64,000 nt of DNA, taken from positions 6,510,001 to 6,574,000 of the forward strand of contig WOAB01000093.1 of assembly GCA_027886185.1 (NCBI GenBank), given 5' to 3'. Positions within the stretch are counted from its first letter, which is position 1. Each line of letters starts with the position of its first letter. Shown piece by piece: positions 31,935 through 44,650 of the stretch. Under the pieces are notes generated by a model. That model was not told the origin of the DNA. It did not search any database and saw only the letters and a program-made list of their open reading frames with translations. A program made the position numbers and the translations under genes. This DNA is from Rheum nobile. Lineage: Eukaryota; Streptophyta; Magnoliopsida; Caryophyllales; Polygonaceae.

Positions 31935-34521
31935 ATTGATGACTTGTTGGACCAGTTGCAGGGAGCAAAGGTTTTCTCCAATATCGACCTAAGATCTGGA
32001 TATCATCAACTCAGGATTCGTGAGCAGGACATTCCTAGAACTGCGTTCAGGACCAGATATGGTCATTACGAGTTCGTAGTAATGTCTTTTGGGCTTACAA
32101 ATGCTCCAGCTGTCTTTATGGACTTGATGAACCGATGTTTTCACCAGTACTTGGATAAGTTCGTGGTGGTTTTCATCGACGACATCCTGATTTATTCTCC
32201 GAATGAAGAAGTCCACGAGGAACATCTGCGGATTGCCTTGTCAATCCTTAGACAACATCAGCTTTATGCTAAATTGTCCAAGTGTGAATTCTGGATAAAG
32301 GAAGTGGCTTTCTTAGGCCACGTGATCAATAAAAATGTGGTTATGGTTGATCCCCAAAAGATTGAAGCAGTGGCTAAATGGACACAGCCCCAGAACGTAA
32401 AAGAGGTGCGCAACTTTCTTGGACTTCCCGGGTATTATAGAAGGTTCGTAGAAGGATTTTCAAAGATCGCTCTACCTATGACCAGTCTACTCCGCAAGGT
32501 CCACAAGAAGTTTGTCTGGAATGACAAGTGCGAGGTCAGTTTCCAGGAGTTGAAGTGACGGTTGACCTCGGCACCCGTGTTAGCACTCCCAGAGGGGAAC
32601 GACGATTATGTGGTCTATAGTGATGCTTCCAAGTGTGGTCTTGGTTGTATTTTGATGCAAAGGGGCAGAGTCATTGCTTACGCATCTAGACAACTCAAGA
32701 CTTACGAAGAAAACTATCTGACCCATGATCTTGAGTTAGCAGCGGTTGTCTTTGCGCTGAAGATTTGGAGGCATTACCTCTACGGTATAAGATGTCAAGT
32801 CTTCACCGACCACAAAAGTCTCAAGTATATATTTACTCAAAAGGAGCTAAATATGAGACAACGCCGCTGGCTAGAGTTGCTCAAGGACTACGACATGGAG
32901 TTGTTGTATGATCCGGGCAAGGCTAATGTAGTAGCTGATGCACTAAGCCGGAAGACAACGCATGAGATGGTAGTTGCTCTACTTACTGCTCAGACCAAGC
33001 TAAACCAAGAGTCATGCGACATTGAAGTCCTGTATGACCAGTGTAGAGGGTACCTGAGTATGATGGAAATTCAGGCTACACTGCTAGATCAGATCAAAGA
33101 AAAGCAAGTCGATGACATCATCTTGGTAAAGTTAAGCAGTGAAGTGATGGATGGGAAAGCTCCCAGTTTTGTGGTTCAGGATGATGGATCACTTTGGTTT
33201 CAGGACCGGATCTGTGTGCCTGAAACAGAAGATCTTCGTCAGTTGGTGATGAGAGAAGCTCATTCATCTGCTTACTCTGTGCATCCTGGCTCTAGCAAGA
33301 TGTACAAGGATCTCAGGAAGAAGTTTTGGTGGCCAAACATGAAGTGGGATGTAGCAGACTTTGTGGCAAAGTGCTTAACTTGCCAGAAGATCAAGATCGA
33401 ATACCGCAGGCCAGGTGGTGAGATGCTACCTCTCCCCGTACCAGAATGGAAATGGGAGGACATTTCCATGGACTTCGTCACTGGGCTACCCAAGACTCGA
33501 AGTCAAATAGATGCTATCTGGGTAATTATGGATAGGCTTACGAAGAGTGCTCATTTCATAGCCATCAAGACCACGTGGGAAATCCAGAAGTTAGCAGAAG
33601 TCTACCAGAAGGAGATTGTCCGCTTACATGGCATTCCTAAGACCATTGTATCGGACCGAGATGGTCGTTTCATGTCAAGATTCTGGAAGGAACTTCATAA
33701 GGCTATGGGAACCGAGTTGACGTTCAGTACAGTGTTTCATCCTCAGACAGATGGCCAGTCTGAAAGGACCATCCAGACTCTGGAGGATATGCTTAGAGCT
33801 TGTGTGCTCGATCGTCCGACTAGCTGGGAGGACAGCTTGAGCCTGATTGAGTTCACGTACAACAATAACTGGCATGCTAAAATCAAGATGGCTCCGTTTG
33901 AAGCTTTGTATGGTCACAGATGCAGATCTTCGATTTGTTGGGATGATAATGCCGACAAAATTCTGCTTGGACCAGAGTTGGTCGAAAGGACAGCTTCAGA
34001 CATTGCTTTGATCAGACAAAGGATGTTGACCGCTCAGAGTCGACAGAAGTCCTACGCAGATCGGAAGCGCAGGACTGTCGAGTTCGAGGTCGGTGATAAG
34101 GTTTTTTGTCAAAGTATCGCCATCCAAAGGAGTTTTCATATTTGGTAAGCGTGGGAAGCTTAACCCTCGCTACGTGGGACCATTCGAGATTCTGGATAAA
34201 GTAGGATCTCTAGCGTACCGCTTGGCGTTACCGCCATCGGCTCACCCGGTGCATAACGTGTTCCACGTATCGTTACTCAAAAAGTATGTACCAGATGAAT
34301 CTCATGTGCTTAGTTATGAAGACATCGAGATTCAAGCTAATGGTACTTATGAAGAGTTGCCCGTGCGCATTTTGGAGCGTCGGGAGAAGCGTTTGCGCAA
34401 CAAGATCGTGCCGTTGGTATGAGTGTTGTGGTCCAAGTCAGGGACCGAAGAAGTTACTTGGGAGACGTGGGAAACCGAGTCAGATATGCTCAGGCGTTTT
34501 CCCGAGTTATTCTCGACCTAA
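31935..34521 (+). pseudogene. Tekay reverse transcriptase, RNase H, integrase, chromodomain
   Basis: Continuation of pol. Reverse transcriptase has FIDDILIYS (about 32172) as the catalytic box. RNase H covers about 32590-32960 (VYSDASKCGLGC, DHKSLKYIFTQ, ADALSRK). Integrase has an HHCC zinc arm at about 33250-33390 and D, D, E residues in SMDFVTGLP, VSDRDGRF and QTDGQSERT (33470-33770). The C-terminal tail (RLALPPSAHPVHNVFHVS, then VTWETWETE) is chromodomain-like, which guides insertion by binding histone marks in this lineage. Defects: TGA at 32556, a one-base expansion of a T run at 34102-34107, TGA at 34420. The end is TAA at 34519. Confidence 0.92.
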
Positions 34522-34540
34522 GTTTCGGGGTCGAAACTTC

Positions 34541-34558
34541 TTTTAAGGGGGAGGAGAT
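34541..34558 (+). promoter_or_regulatory. Polypurine tract of Tekay element
   Basis: TTTTAAGGGGGAGGAGA directly precedes the 3' LTR start TGTAATAACCC, the usual arrangement for the lineage. Confidence 0.85.
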
Positions 34559-36982
34559 GTAATAACCCGTATTTTTGTAAGATTATTTTGGGAATTTTGG
34601 AATTTTCCCGAGTACCCGTTGTGTACGTCGGATTTAATACAAAGAGTTTGAGACATTCTGTAATGTGCTCTGTATCTGTAATATTTTTCTCAGTGAAATA
34701 ATAAACAGACAAGGTGCCTTAGATTTTAATTGTCGTTCGCGTACGATAATTTGTATCCCGGTTTAATGTCATGTTCGTTCAAAGCTGAACGGGCGGGAAA
34801 GAGGTGTCACGGCGACCGCCGTAAAGTCGCGGCGACCGCCGTAGTGAGACCCAAGCACGGCGACCACCGTAAAGTCACGGCGCCCGCCGTCCCAATGCTC
34901 GAGGAGGCAGCTGGTGTGTCAGGCCGCGGCGACCGTCGTAAATTACGGCGCCCGCCGTAAGTGCCGTCATCGTTGCCCAGCAGTCGTTGCCCGTTGGTCG
35001 CCGACGTTATTTCTGGCGAGCGCCGAACTAGCTCTAGGCCCTTCGTTTTTGAACTCCAGACGCTTTGGCTATAAAAGGGGGTGTTGGGGGAGAGATTTGA
35101 GCCATCCCAAGCACCAAACCTCTGCCAAATTTGCCTCTCGCCGGAGTTGTACCTTCGCCGGAAATTTTGAAGCTTTCGTCGGTGTTGTTAATGGTGTTTC
35201 CAGCAGCTCTTTTGAAGCCTTGTGGTTGCCTTTGAAGGTCAGAAACCAAGCCAGACTGAAAGGGGTCGAAACGCGCTTTGTTTTGGTGAGATTTCTCTCG
35301 TCTCTGTCGACCGTGTTCTTCACGGCGACCGCCGTGTTCTTCACGGCGACCGCCGTGATGAATGCGGCGACCACCGCCAAGAACAGCGACCGCCGCCAGT
35401 GCCCAGAATGCCTTCGTGGCTTTGGCTTGGTCGGTTGTTGTCGTGGCGTCTTTCCTTTCGTGTTCTTTCGCCGTGTTTAGATTCGTATTGTTTATGTCGG
35501 ATCTAACTTAGGGTTCCTTTTATGGGTCGACTCGAAGGTTGTTGTGCTGTCGGAACTATACCGTGTTGAGCCCGGAATCTAGTTGACGTCTTTAGACTAT
35601 TCTGCGGAGTAAGGCAACTGGTGGTTCACTCTTGCTCATTCGTTCCATATTTACATTAATTATCAGTAGTTTATCTGAGTAATTAATTTGGAATGAATAT
35701 TCTGTTTGTTTGGAAACGGTTTTGATAAATTGTTTTGAAAATCATATAATAGGTTGTATATCTGTTAGAACAACTCTATTATCTGTGATCGCCTTTCGGG
35801 CCTTTATGTGGATTTATCCTGTAACTGTTGTGGTGCTGTAACTGTTTAGTTAGCACAGTTAAATAGGAATGTTACTCGGACTCTGTCCAGTCGTTTCTTT
35901 ATAATCTGGTATCGGGGTGGCTCGTCCCGATCTGGTACTATTCTAAGATCATGATCGGTCTCTTTCACAAGTGTATAGAGATAGGACACTTAGCTGGTGT
36001 CACAAACCTTTCGGTGTACGTCACTCTCGACGAAACGTATACTAAGATGTGTCGTCCCATTGGTGGGGTACACATGTAAAAGTCTATAATGTGATGTGTG
36101 TTTTTGAAACATAATCATATAAGTGCTACATTGACGCACATAATTAATGAACGCTCAGCGAGTAGGGCAGCTAGGTAATAGTGCCGCTAGGAAGACTCGT
36201 GTTGACTTGAATGTAGTACGTCTTCTTTCCGATCTGGATTCGCTGAAAGGCGGTGAGGTTGGTCGTTGACTGAAGTATCTCAGTCAGTTTTAAATCATTA
36301 TTGTATGATTCTGTAACTTTACAGATTTGTCATACTTCCTTAAAGACTCATTTTCGTTGGAGTCTTCTTTCGAGCCGATTTCTGTGAAGATTCAGTCTTC
36401 CAGAATCCTCTCTTGTGCATACCTCTTGTTCATTCCAGTAGGAGTATGGTGGTTGACAAGCATACTCGATTATTATTCGAGGGACGAGGAGTCTAACCTA
36501 ATACGTCTGCTTCGAACCATTCTGCTTTGTACCCTTGCTAGTCTATTCATTTAGACTAACCAACCAATATTTTCCCTTGCATGGTTGACTGGTGTCATCC
36601 GTTCGATTCGGCACATCAGATAAGAAGTAGTTCAGAAGACCAGAAGGACTATGGAGTCAACGGTGGTTTTTCAATGTTTTAATTATTTCTTTAATCAGGT
36701 TGAGATCTTTTGGACAATAACTTTGATTGTAATATACTTTCTTAGACTTCCGCTGTGTTTGTTTTAAACTCTGTATTGACCTATTCGGGATTGGGCTGTA
36801 ATCCCGTAACCCTTGTTTCCTTGACAATGTTACATTTTGGAATTTAATGCTTGATCATTGTGTATCAATTGCATTTCATAAATCATATTTAAGTGGTAAA
36901 GCCTTGGGTGATCTCGGTAAGGAACACTGGGGTCACTTGCGGTAATACCTTTCCAAAAGGGTTAAGTTTTGGGGGTGTTACA
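34559..36982 (+). repeat. 3' LTR of Tekay-type element
   Basis: 2424 bp. It carries its own GC array (34809-34959) and TATA box (35070). Relative to the 5' LTR it has an extra 21 bp copy of TTCACGGCGACCGCCGTG-containing sequence at about 35319-35360. It ends GGTGTTACA, followed by CATGC. Confidence 0.95.
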
Positions 36983-37517
36983 CATGCCACCTTATTCATA
37001 TTTGATCTCTTTGAGCTTCCACCAGTCTCAAAATTTTGAAGAATGTAAGTGGTACACCTTTTTGGTCATTTCGGAGCTTCCGCCATGCATGCTCAAGAGT
37101 AAAGTTCTTCTCAACACTGGAGAAAAAGATTTGGTAAGCAACTTGAACGACATTATCTTCATATTGGCCACTGGTTCCTTACTTGCATGCTTGATCATAG
37201 CATCCAACAAACTTGCATACTTTCTCGTTTATCTTATGCCATCTTTGTTTGCAATCAATAAACTCTCTCCTTGGTATGTTTGCAACGAGGAGAATTTGTT
37301 GTTAATAGTTAGCAACTCTCTTCCAAAAAGCAGGTGCTTTTTGGTCGTTACCCAAAATACCTGCTTTTTGGTCGTTACCCAAAATTGAATTCTTATTAGT
37401 ATTTAGCCACACACTAATGAGAACAATGTCCTCAGTAATGTTCCTGTGGTCTAGGTTTTCTATGATTGGTTGTGTTTTGGACTGAACATGACTCATTCCC
37501 CCATCCCCCTCATGCAA
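36983..37517 (-). pseudogene. PIF/Harbinger ORF1-like (Myb/NAM-associated) gene, 5' part
   Basis: On the minus strand from ATG 37517: a Myb/SANT-like start (EDIVLISVWLNTNKNS, FWKRVANY), then in a shifted frame CKQRWHKINEKVCKFVGCYD, TSGQYEDNVVQVAY, FTLEHAWRKLRNDQK. These are hallmarks of the NAM-associated / PIF ORF1 family, the DNA-binding partner of Harbinger transposases or host genes derived from it. Defects: a 21 bp duplication that repeats GNDQKA (37335-37385), a frameshift after VANY, an in-frame stop near 37190 and the 12.2 kb insertion at 36987. The remainder is at 24581-24748. Confidence 0.75.
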
Positions 37518-37599
37518 ATCGTATTGGATGCTATATTATGAAATTTCTTGAGGTATACTCATTTGGGTTGAGTATGGAGTTGTAGAGAAAGCATCTGAA

Positions 37600-40500
37600 G
37601 TATTTTCAGCTTGTTAAGAAGATCCATGAAATTTGTAGAAAAATAAAATGGATGATTTGGATCCATAATGTCAAAGGAGATAAAATGAATGCTTTGTCAT
37701 TTCTAATAATATAACCAATATCAGTCTCTTCGTCGAATCTTTTTTTCCTATCAAAATTAATATTGTAAAAATTTTGTCTTGGTTTTTCCCATATAATTTC
37801 CCTTGTTTTCTTGAAATGCAATGGGTTACATTTTGGTTAAATAAAATGATCATATTTGTTATTTTTTTGTTTTTTCCCTGTTTTCAATTAGATTTTTATA
37901 TATTGTGTAAGGTCTTTTTTTTTTTTTTTTCCTGAATTAGTGCTAGTAGTGTTAAAATGATTTGGTTCATATTTATCCACATCCCCACCAAATGGTGGCA
38001 AGGCAGATGAATGCATTTTTTGATAATAGTGTTTGAGCTTCAATAAGGAAGTCTTTGGGTTTTTTATAACTGGTATTTATGTTTTGGATTGTATTTTCTA
38101 TAAAGGTGCTTTTTTTATAATAGTCTTAAGTGTAAAAGGGCATTGGAATAAATGGATTAAGTCTTCATGTGTATTACTACAGGAATCACATGCAAGTGGT
38201 ATATCAAAATGTTTTTGAAATAATCTTGCTTTAGTTGGTAGTTCATCATGACATATTTTCCACAAGAAGTTTTTCATTTTAGGATATGTATCAAGCTTCC
38301 AAAGCCAAAAAATGTCATGAGTTATTTATTTGTTTTGTAATAAATTTAAAAGCTGATTTTGTAGAAAATCAATAATTTTTTATTGGGTGTCCAATATAAT
38401 CTATCGGTTATGATATTTTTAGGGATAGGTATGTGAATAATCAAATCAATTGCTTCCTTATTAAGGACAATGTCCAGTTTATTTCCATTCCATTTTTTAT
38501 TGATTATAAATTCGCTTACTTTGGTTGAAGGATTCATAACTGTATTTGGTAGAGATTCCTCCGTAAGGTTTAAATTAGATGCCCATTTATCCTTCCAGAA
38601 ACTAATGGATTGGCCATCCCCGATAAGCCATTGCGGTCCTGAATGGAATTTTGGTCGTAGTTTGAGTAATTATGACCACTACCAAGAATGGTTTGTTTTT
38701 TTTAGTGTTGAAGAATATTCAATTTTTTTAGATATTTCTTGTTTATAATCTTAACCCAGATGTTATTGGGTTCAACAAATATTTTGCAAATTAACTTCAT
38801 TTATAGAGTTTTATTCATGTCTTGAGTTTTCCTAATACCAATGCCATTGTGGGATTTATTTTTATAAATTTTATCCCATCCTATTAAGGGGTTTGTACTT
38901 TTGGTCTTTATTCCAAAGGAAAATAAGAATGTCATCTGCAAAAGCTAGGAAGGGAATATTGGTACCCATAATTTTGAAACCAAGTTGATTGTTGTCAAAG
39001 TTTTCTTCTTGTTGTAGTTTTCTTGCTAGTACTTCAGCACCTAGAATAAAAAGAAAGGATGAGAGGGGGTCACCCTATCTCAGCCCTCTTTTTGGATAAA
39101 ATAGATCTGTTGGTCCATTGTTTACTAAAGTAGAGAAAAAAGATTGTTTCAATGCATTCTTTAATCCATTTGGTAAAACGTGATGAGAATCCAAATTTAT
39201 CAAGGACATATAAAATCAATTTCCATTCAATTTTATCATATTCTTTTTCCATATCAAGTTTGATGGCAACCCATCCTTCTTTGTATTTTTTGGCACAAAA
39301 GGAGTGAAACATTTCATGTGCTATTAAAATATTATATTGAATGGCTCTATATGCCACAAAGGCCTCTTGCAGAGGATGGATGAGATTATTCAAAATAGGT
39401 TTCATTCGTTCAGTATGGATTTTTGAGATGATTTTATATATTGTGGAGCATAAGCTTATGGTCGATAATGATTGGTAGAATTTTTGTTGCCAAAAAATCA
39501 TATTGTGGAGCATAAGCTTATGCTTAATTTGTTTAAGAATCTTGCCTGAAGGAAAAAACTTTGATCAGCTTTAATGACCATGGGTCTGACAATATGCCAA
39601 TATTTCTGATAAAAGAGAATTGACATCCCGTCAGGTCCCGATGATTTATTGCTACCAATATTGAACGCAACTTTTTTAAATTCATCATTTGTGACACGTT
39701 TTGTAAGATCATTATTATCTTGATCAGAAACTTCTTTATTGATATTTTCATGGAAATCTTGAAGATTGTTGTGGTTGATTCTTCCTTTTTTAAAGCGTCT
39801 TTCAAAATCTGTTCTAAATTCATTACGGATATATTCATGACCAATAATGATCGTACCATCTTGTGTTCTTATTTCATGAATAATTTTTCTACTTCTTCTC
39901 CCATTTGCAATTCTATGGAAATAATTGTTATTAATGTCAATTGATTTAATATGTTTAGTTTTAGCTCTTTGGCTCCAGTATTTTTTTTATGAAATGATAT
40001 CAAGTTGTCCTTCTGGCTTATAAGTCTATTTTGTTTAGCAATTAGGTGTTGCTTTGGATCTAGGATAATGCCTTTTTGAATGTAAGATAATTCCTCTTCA
40101 ATTTCCTTTAATTTTTTAAAGATATTTCCAAATGTGGTTTTATTCCACTTTTTGGCACTAATTTTTAATGCAAGTGTTTTTTAACTATGTTGTGCATATG
40201 TGATCCTTGTGTGTTAATTCGCCAAGCTTGTTTGACAATTTTTTCTAAATCCTTTGTAAATGTTCACATTTTTTCAAATTTAAATGGTTGAGCTTTAGTG
40301 GGATTTGAATTTTCTAACTCCACAAACATTGGGCAATGATCGGATGAGGAAAAAGCGTGATTTATAGTGAAAATTCTTGGGAACCATTGCAATATTTGGT
40401 CATTGATGAGTACTTGATCCACTTTTTCATATATATTGTCAATTTTCGTTCTATTTTTCTGCCTGATAAATTCACCACCTTGGGTTGGGATGTCTAATAA

Positions 40501-41040
40501 GTCACAATTATCTTTGAATTGTTGTAATCTTTGTAACCTCGACGGTGGGAGGTGCAACCACCCTTTTTCTTAGAATTGTGCTCGATTTCGTTTAGGTCAC
40601 CAATAATAAGGCAAGGCATATGTGTTTGTAAGACAAAGTTTGTAAAATGGTTCCAAAACTCATTATTTTCATTTTCTTTTGGCGGGACATATGCAGAAAT
40701 TATCATCATGCAATAACTTTTATCAATAATTTTATATTTAATAGCATTAAATCTTTTATCAAAATGAGCGAGTTCACAAATTTTGTTTTGTAGTTGATAA
40801 ACTTTCCACATAACACAGATACCACCAGAAAAACCATTCACCGGCGAGAAATGAAAGGTATCAAACCATGTTTTTTGTCATAAGATTTTATTTGTTCCTG
40901 GTCGGTTATAGTTTCAACAAGGGCCATAATTTGTATATTTTTGATCTTACACAATGATTCGATATCAGTCCACAAGTTTTTACAGCTAATACCTTGACAA
41001 TTTCAAAGGCTTATCTTCATAACAACCGATGTATAATGTT
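37600..41040 (-). mobile_element. L1-type LINE, ORF2 remnant
   Basis: Minus-strand non-LTR polyprotein in pieces. APE-type endonuclease at 40264-41035 (NCQGISCKNLW near the start, IISAYVPP, LIIGDLNEIEH, SSDHCPMFVE). Reverse transcriptase at about 38850-39860 (GPDGMSILFYQKYW, SLCSTIYKIISKI, AIKLDMEKEYDKIEWK, and the catalytic FADDILIF at 38925-38950). A zinc-binding domain at about 38130-38300 (YPKMKNFLWKMCHDELP) and an RNase H-like end (37620-37850). Frames are broken by many stops and shifts, so it is an old copy. The 3' tail and poly(A) cannot be placed. Confidence 0.85.
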
Positions 41041-41480
41041 TGCAAGTAACGTTTATCTTGCAGAATTTAAAATTCTAGCCTTTTTCCTTAGGGTAAGTAG
41101 GATTTTTTGTTGAGAGATTTGGTGGAGGTTCAAATGCACGTTCTTAAAACAGGCAAAGCATGAGCCAGTAGGTCTACTGAAAGTGTTATTGATCAATTTT
41201 TTTTGTTTTTTTTGTTCTTTGCTTATGAAACCAATATTTTTTTACCTCCAAATAAATTAGTGAAGTTTGTGATCGATTTCTTGCTGATGTTGAAGCTTAT
41301 ATCTAAAATTTGTTTCCAATGATTAATTTGGTTTTGTGGTTATGAATCATCAATACGTGCCCTGTAAATAGGACTAGCTACGCATAACCTGTTTTGGTTT
41401 TGGAATTAATTTGGTTAATTGTATGAAAAGTGTGAAACATAATAAGGAGACTCACAGTGAAATAATAATATGAAATTCAT
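41041..41480 (-). mobile_element. Probable LINE ORF1 tail or ORF1-ORF2 spacer
   Basis: Directly upstream of the endonuclease on the minus strand, with Lys-rich protein-like scraps (TKKTKKIDQ). The position fits the end of LINE ORF1. No intact frame. Confidence 0.35.
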
Positions 41481-41729
41481 ATATATAAGTCAAGCATAAA
41501 TGTCTGTAATAACAATAAATAAGATTTATCATAAAACAAACAATGTCTCAAAAGAACTCTCTAGTATGCGTGAGTCCCTTAGTCCTAGTGTGACTGTCAT
41601 ACTTGGGCCTAGACATGGTCTTAGTCAAAGGATATGTAGTGTTGTCGTCTGTGTGCACCTTGCACATCCTCACATCTCCACTATCAACATAGTGTCTGAT
41701 CATGTGGTAATTTCGTAGAACATGTCTGG

Positions 41730-44650
41730 ATTTGGAACTCTTCCAGCTGACGGCTCATCCATTCAGAATGAAGACATATCCAAAATGAGATTCAAAATCA
41801 TCTCTGTCTGTCTAAAAACTAGCATCAGTATAACCCTTGACGACCAGCTCGTCATCACCTCCAAATATCAAGAGATCATCCCTAACCCTTCGTAAGTACT
41901 TCAGGATGTTCTTGGCTGTACACCAATGTGCATCACCCTGGTTTGATTGGTACCTGCTACATATACTCAAAGCATATGCAACATCTGGGCGAGTACAAGT
42001 CATTGCATGCATGATGGATCCTATGGCTGAGGCATAGGGAATCCTGCTCATCCTTTCAGTCTCACCAAGTGTCTTAGAACACTGGCTCTTACTGAGATGT
42101 AAGCCATGCTGCATAGGCAGGAACCCTTTCTTAGAGTCCAGCATATTGAATCTCTCAAGGACCTTATCTACATAAGTTCCCTGACTCAGACCAATAAGTC
42201 TCTTAGATCTATCTCTATAGATCTTAATGCCTAATATGTACTCAGCCTCTCCCAAGTCATTCATTGAGAAGTACTTCTTAAGCCACTTCTTAACTGTCTC
42301 CAGCATAGGAATGTCATTCCCAATGAGTAGTATGTCATCCACATACAGAACTAGGAATGCCACTTTGCTCCCACTAAACTTCTTGTAGACACAGGGCTCT
42401 TCTTCGCATCTGATGAAGTCAAACTTTTTGACCACTTCATCAAAATGAAGATTCCAACTCCTGGATGCTTGCTTAAGTCCATAGATGGACTTCTTAAGCT
42501 TGCATACTCTCCTAGGATTTGCCAAATCTCATAATCATAATAAGCGGCAATCGCTAGGAGTATCCTAATGGACCTGATCATAACGACCGTGTAAACGTTT
42601 CATCATAGTCAGTACCATGAACCTGTCTAAATCCTTTGGCAACTAGTCTTGCCTTATAGACAAAAATGTTTCCATCCTTGTCTGTCTTGATCTCAAAGAC
42701 TCATTTGCATCCAATAGGTTTTACCCCATCAGGCAAATCTATCAAGTCCCATACTTGATTCTCAGACATGGATCCATTTCGGATTTCATGGCAACCAACC
42801 ATTTCTCGGAGTCGGGGTCCGCCATCGCTTGCTTATAGGTCGCAGGCTCACCGTTCTCTAAAAGTAGAACGTCAATGCTAGCAGTCAAGACGTAATCCTC
42901 ATAACGCCTAGGCAGCTGCCTTAGCTTGTCTGATCTCCAATGTGGTCCAACAATAGGAGAGATTTCAGTTGCTGGGTTGACCATATCTGTATGCGGGACC
43001 TCAGGTGCTTCATCAACTTAAGGAATTGCATCTTGAATCTGGGCAGTTTCCCTTTGAGAAGGTAGGCCCCCAAAATCAAGTTCCTCAGTGACATCGTCTA
43101 TGTCCTCACTTTGTTGGGTTTGTTGCTCAGCTTGAATCTCATCAAGCTGAACATTTCTCCCATTTGGCTTCTTGGAAAAGAAGTCCTTTTCCAAAAAGAC
43201 ACTATCCCGAGCAACAAACACTTTGTTCTCAGCGGGATTGTAGAAATAATATCCCCTTGTTTCCTTGGGATAACCTATAAAGAAGCATTTGTCTGATTTT
43301 GGTGCTAGCTTGTCAGATAGTAAACGCTTTACATAAGCTTCGCATCCCCAGACCTTCAGAAATGACAAGCTAGGAACCTTTTCATACCATATCTCATGTG
43401 GTGTCTTGTGAACTGATCGTGACGGAGTCCTGTTTAGTGTGAACGCAACAGTGGTGAGGACATATCCCTAAAAGGATGCAGGAAGATCAGCAAAACTCAT
43501 CATTGAGCGGACCATGTCTAATGATGTCCTGTTCCTCCACTCAGATACGTCATTCAACTGTGGCGTGCCTGATGGAGTCAGTTGTGTCAAAATGCCACAA
43601 CTCCTCAAGTGATGGTCGAATTCTTGGCTCAGATATTCGCCCTCTCGATCTGATCGGAGTGCCTTTATCTTCTTGCCAGTCTGTGTCTCAACTTCATTCT
43701 GGAATTCTTTGAACTTTTCAAAGGACTCAGATTTATGCTTCATTAAGTAGATATACCCATATCTACTAAAATCATCAGTAAATGTAATGAAGTGTCGATA
43801 GCCTCTCATAGCTTCTGTGCTCATAGGTCCACACACATCGGTATGTATGAGAGCTAAGAGCTCAGTAGTCCTCTCACTCGTACCAGTGAAAGGTGACCTT
43901 GTCATCTTGCCCATCAGACATGACTCACATGTTTCAAATGATTCTATCAAATGACTTTAGGCTACCAACCATTTGGAGTTCCTTCATGCGTTTGATGCTA
44001 ATGTGACCCAAGCGACAATGCCATAGATTGGCTTCACTTATATTCGACTTTTGCCTCTTTGTATCAACGTTATAAATTTCAGATTTGAGATCCAGCATGT
44101 ATAGTCCACTACTACTCACATGAGCTTGAGCATAGAAAATGTCATTCTTATAAATGGAAAAACAATTCTTAATGACAAATTCATAACCCTCAAGGTTCAA
44201 AACTGAAATTGAAATCAAATTCTTAGTAATAGATGGAACAAAATAACAATTATAAAGTTCTAAAACTAAGCCAGAAGGTAGAGGTAGACTATAATCTCCA
44301 ATGGCAAGTGCAGCAACTCTTGCTCCATTTCCAACACGGAGATCTATCTCACCCTTCTGCAACCGTCTCCTATGTCTTAGTCCTTGCACATTCGAAATAA
44401 TGTGAGAATCACATCCTGAATGTAATATCCAAGAATGAGACTTGGTTGATAAGATTTCAGTAACGTAAATACCTAAAGTGGAGACTGTTCTCCTCTTCTT
44501 TTCTTCCAGGTTTTTGTGACTTGCCTTATCCTCATCAGATGAGGTGACAATCAACTCTGGGATGGGGGTTTCAAGGACATCCTCCTGTCCCTCAGACCTG
44601 AGACTGATTCTCATATGTCTTTCCCAATCAAGGAAATTTGTGTCGTTCAA
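41730..44650 (-). pseudogene. Tork-like Ty1/copia polyprotein remnant
   Basis: In minus-strand order: a gag N-terminus (NFLDWERHMRISLRSEGQ) fused directly to protease, so most of gag is deleted; protease WILHSGCDSHI, where His replaces the catalytic Asp of the usual DTG/DSG motif; integrase (LWHCRLGHIS, LIHTDVCGPMS, FTDDFSRYGY, LRSDREGEYL); linker; reverse transcriptase with a missing block between DYEIWQ and KLKKSIYGLKQ, so the first catalytic motif is lost, though LYVDDILLIG is kept (about 42315-42345); partial RNase H (GYTDASF). The TNT1-like residues place it near Tork. It has several stops and shifts and is non-functional. Confidence 0.85.

Larger units (their letters stand above)
24749..36982 (+). 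mobile_element. Tekay/Del-type chromovirus LTR retrotransposon
   Basis: 12,234 bp with two LTRs (24749-27153, 34559-36982), perfect CATGC duplication, tRNA-Met type primer site, an extra upstream frame, gag-pol and a polypurine tract. Pol order is protease, reverse transcriptase, RNase H, integrase with a C-terminal chromodomain-like tail, as in chromoviruses. A solo LTR of another family (30687-31929) splits the reverse transcriptase. I counted about 55-60 substitutions between the LTRs over 2.4 kb (about 97.5% identity). In-frame stops and one frameshift make it defective. Confidence 0.95.
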
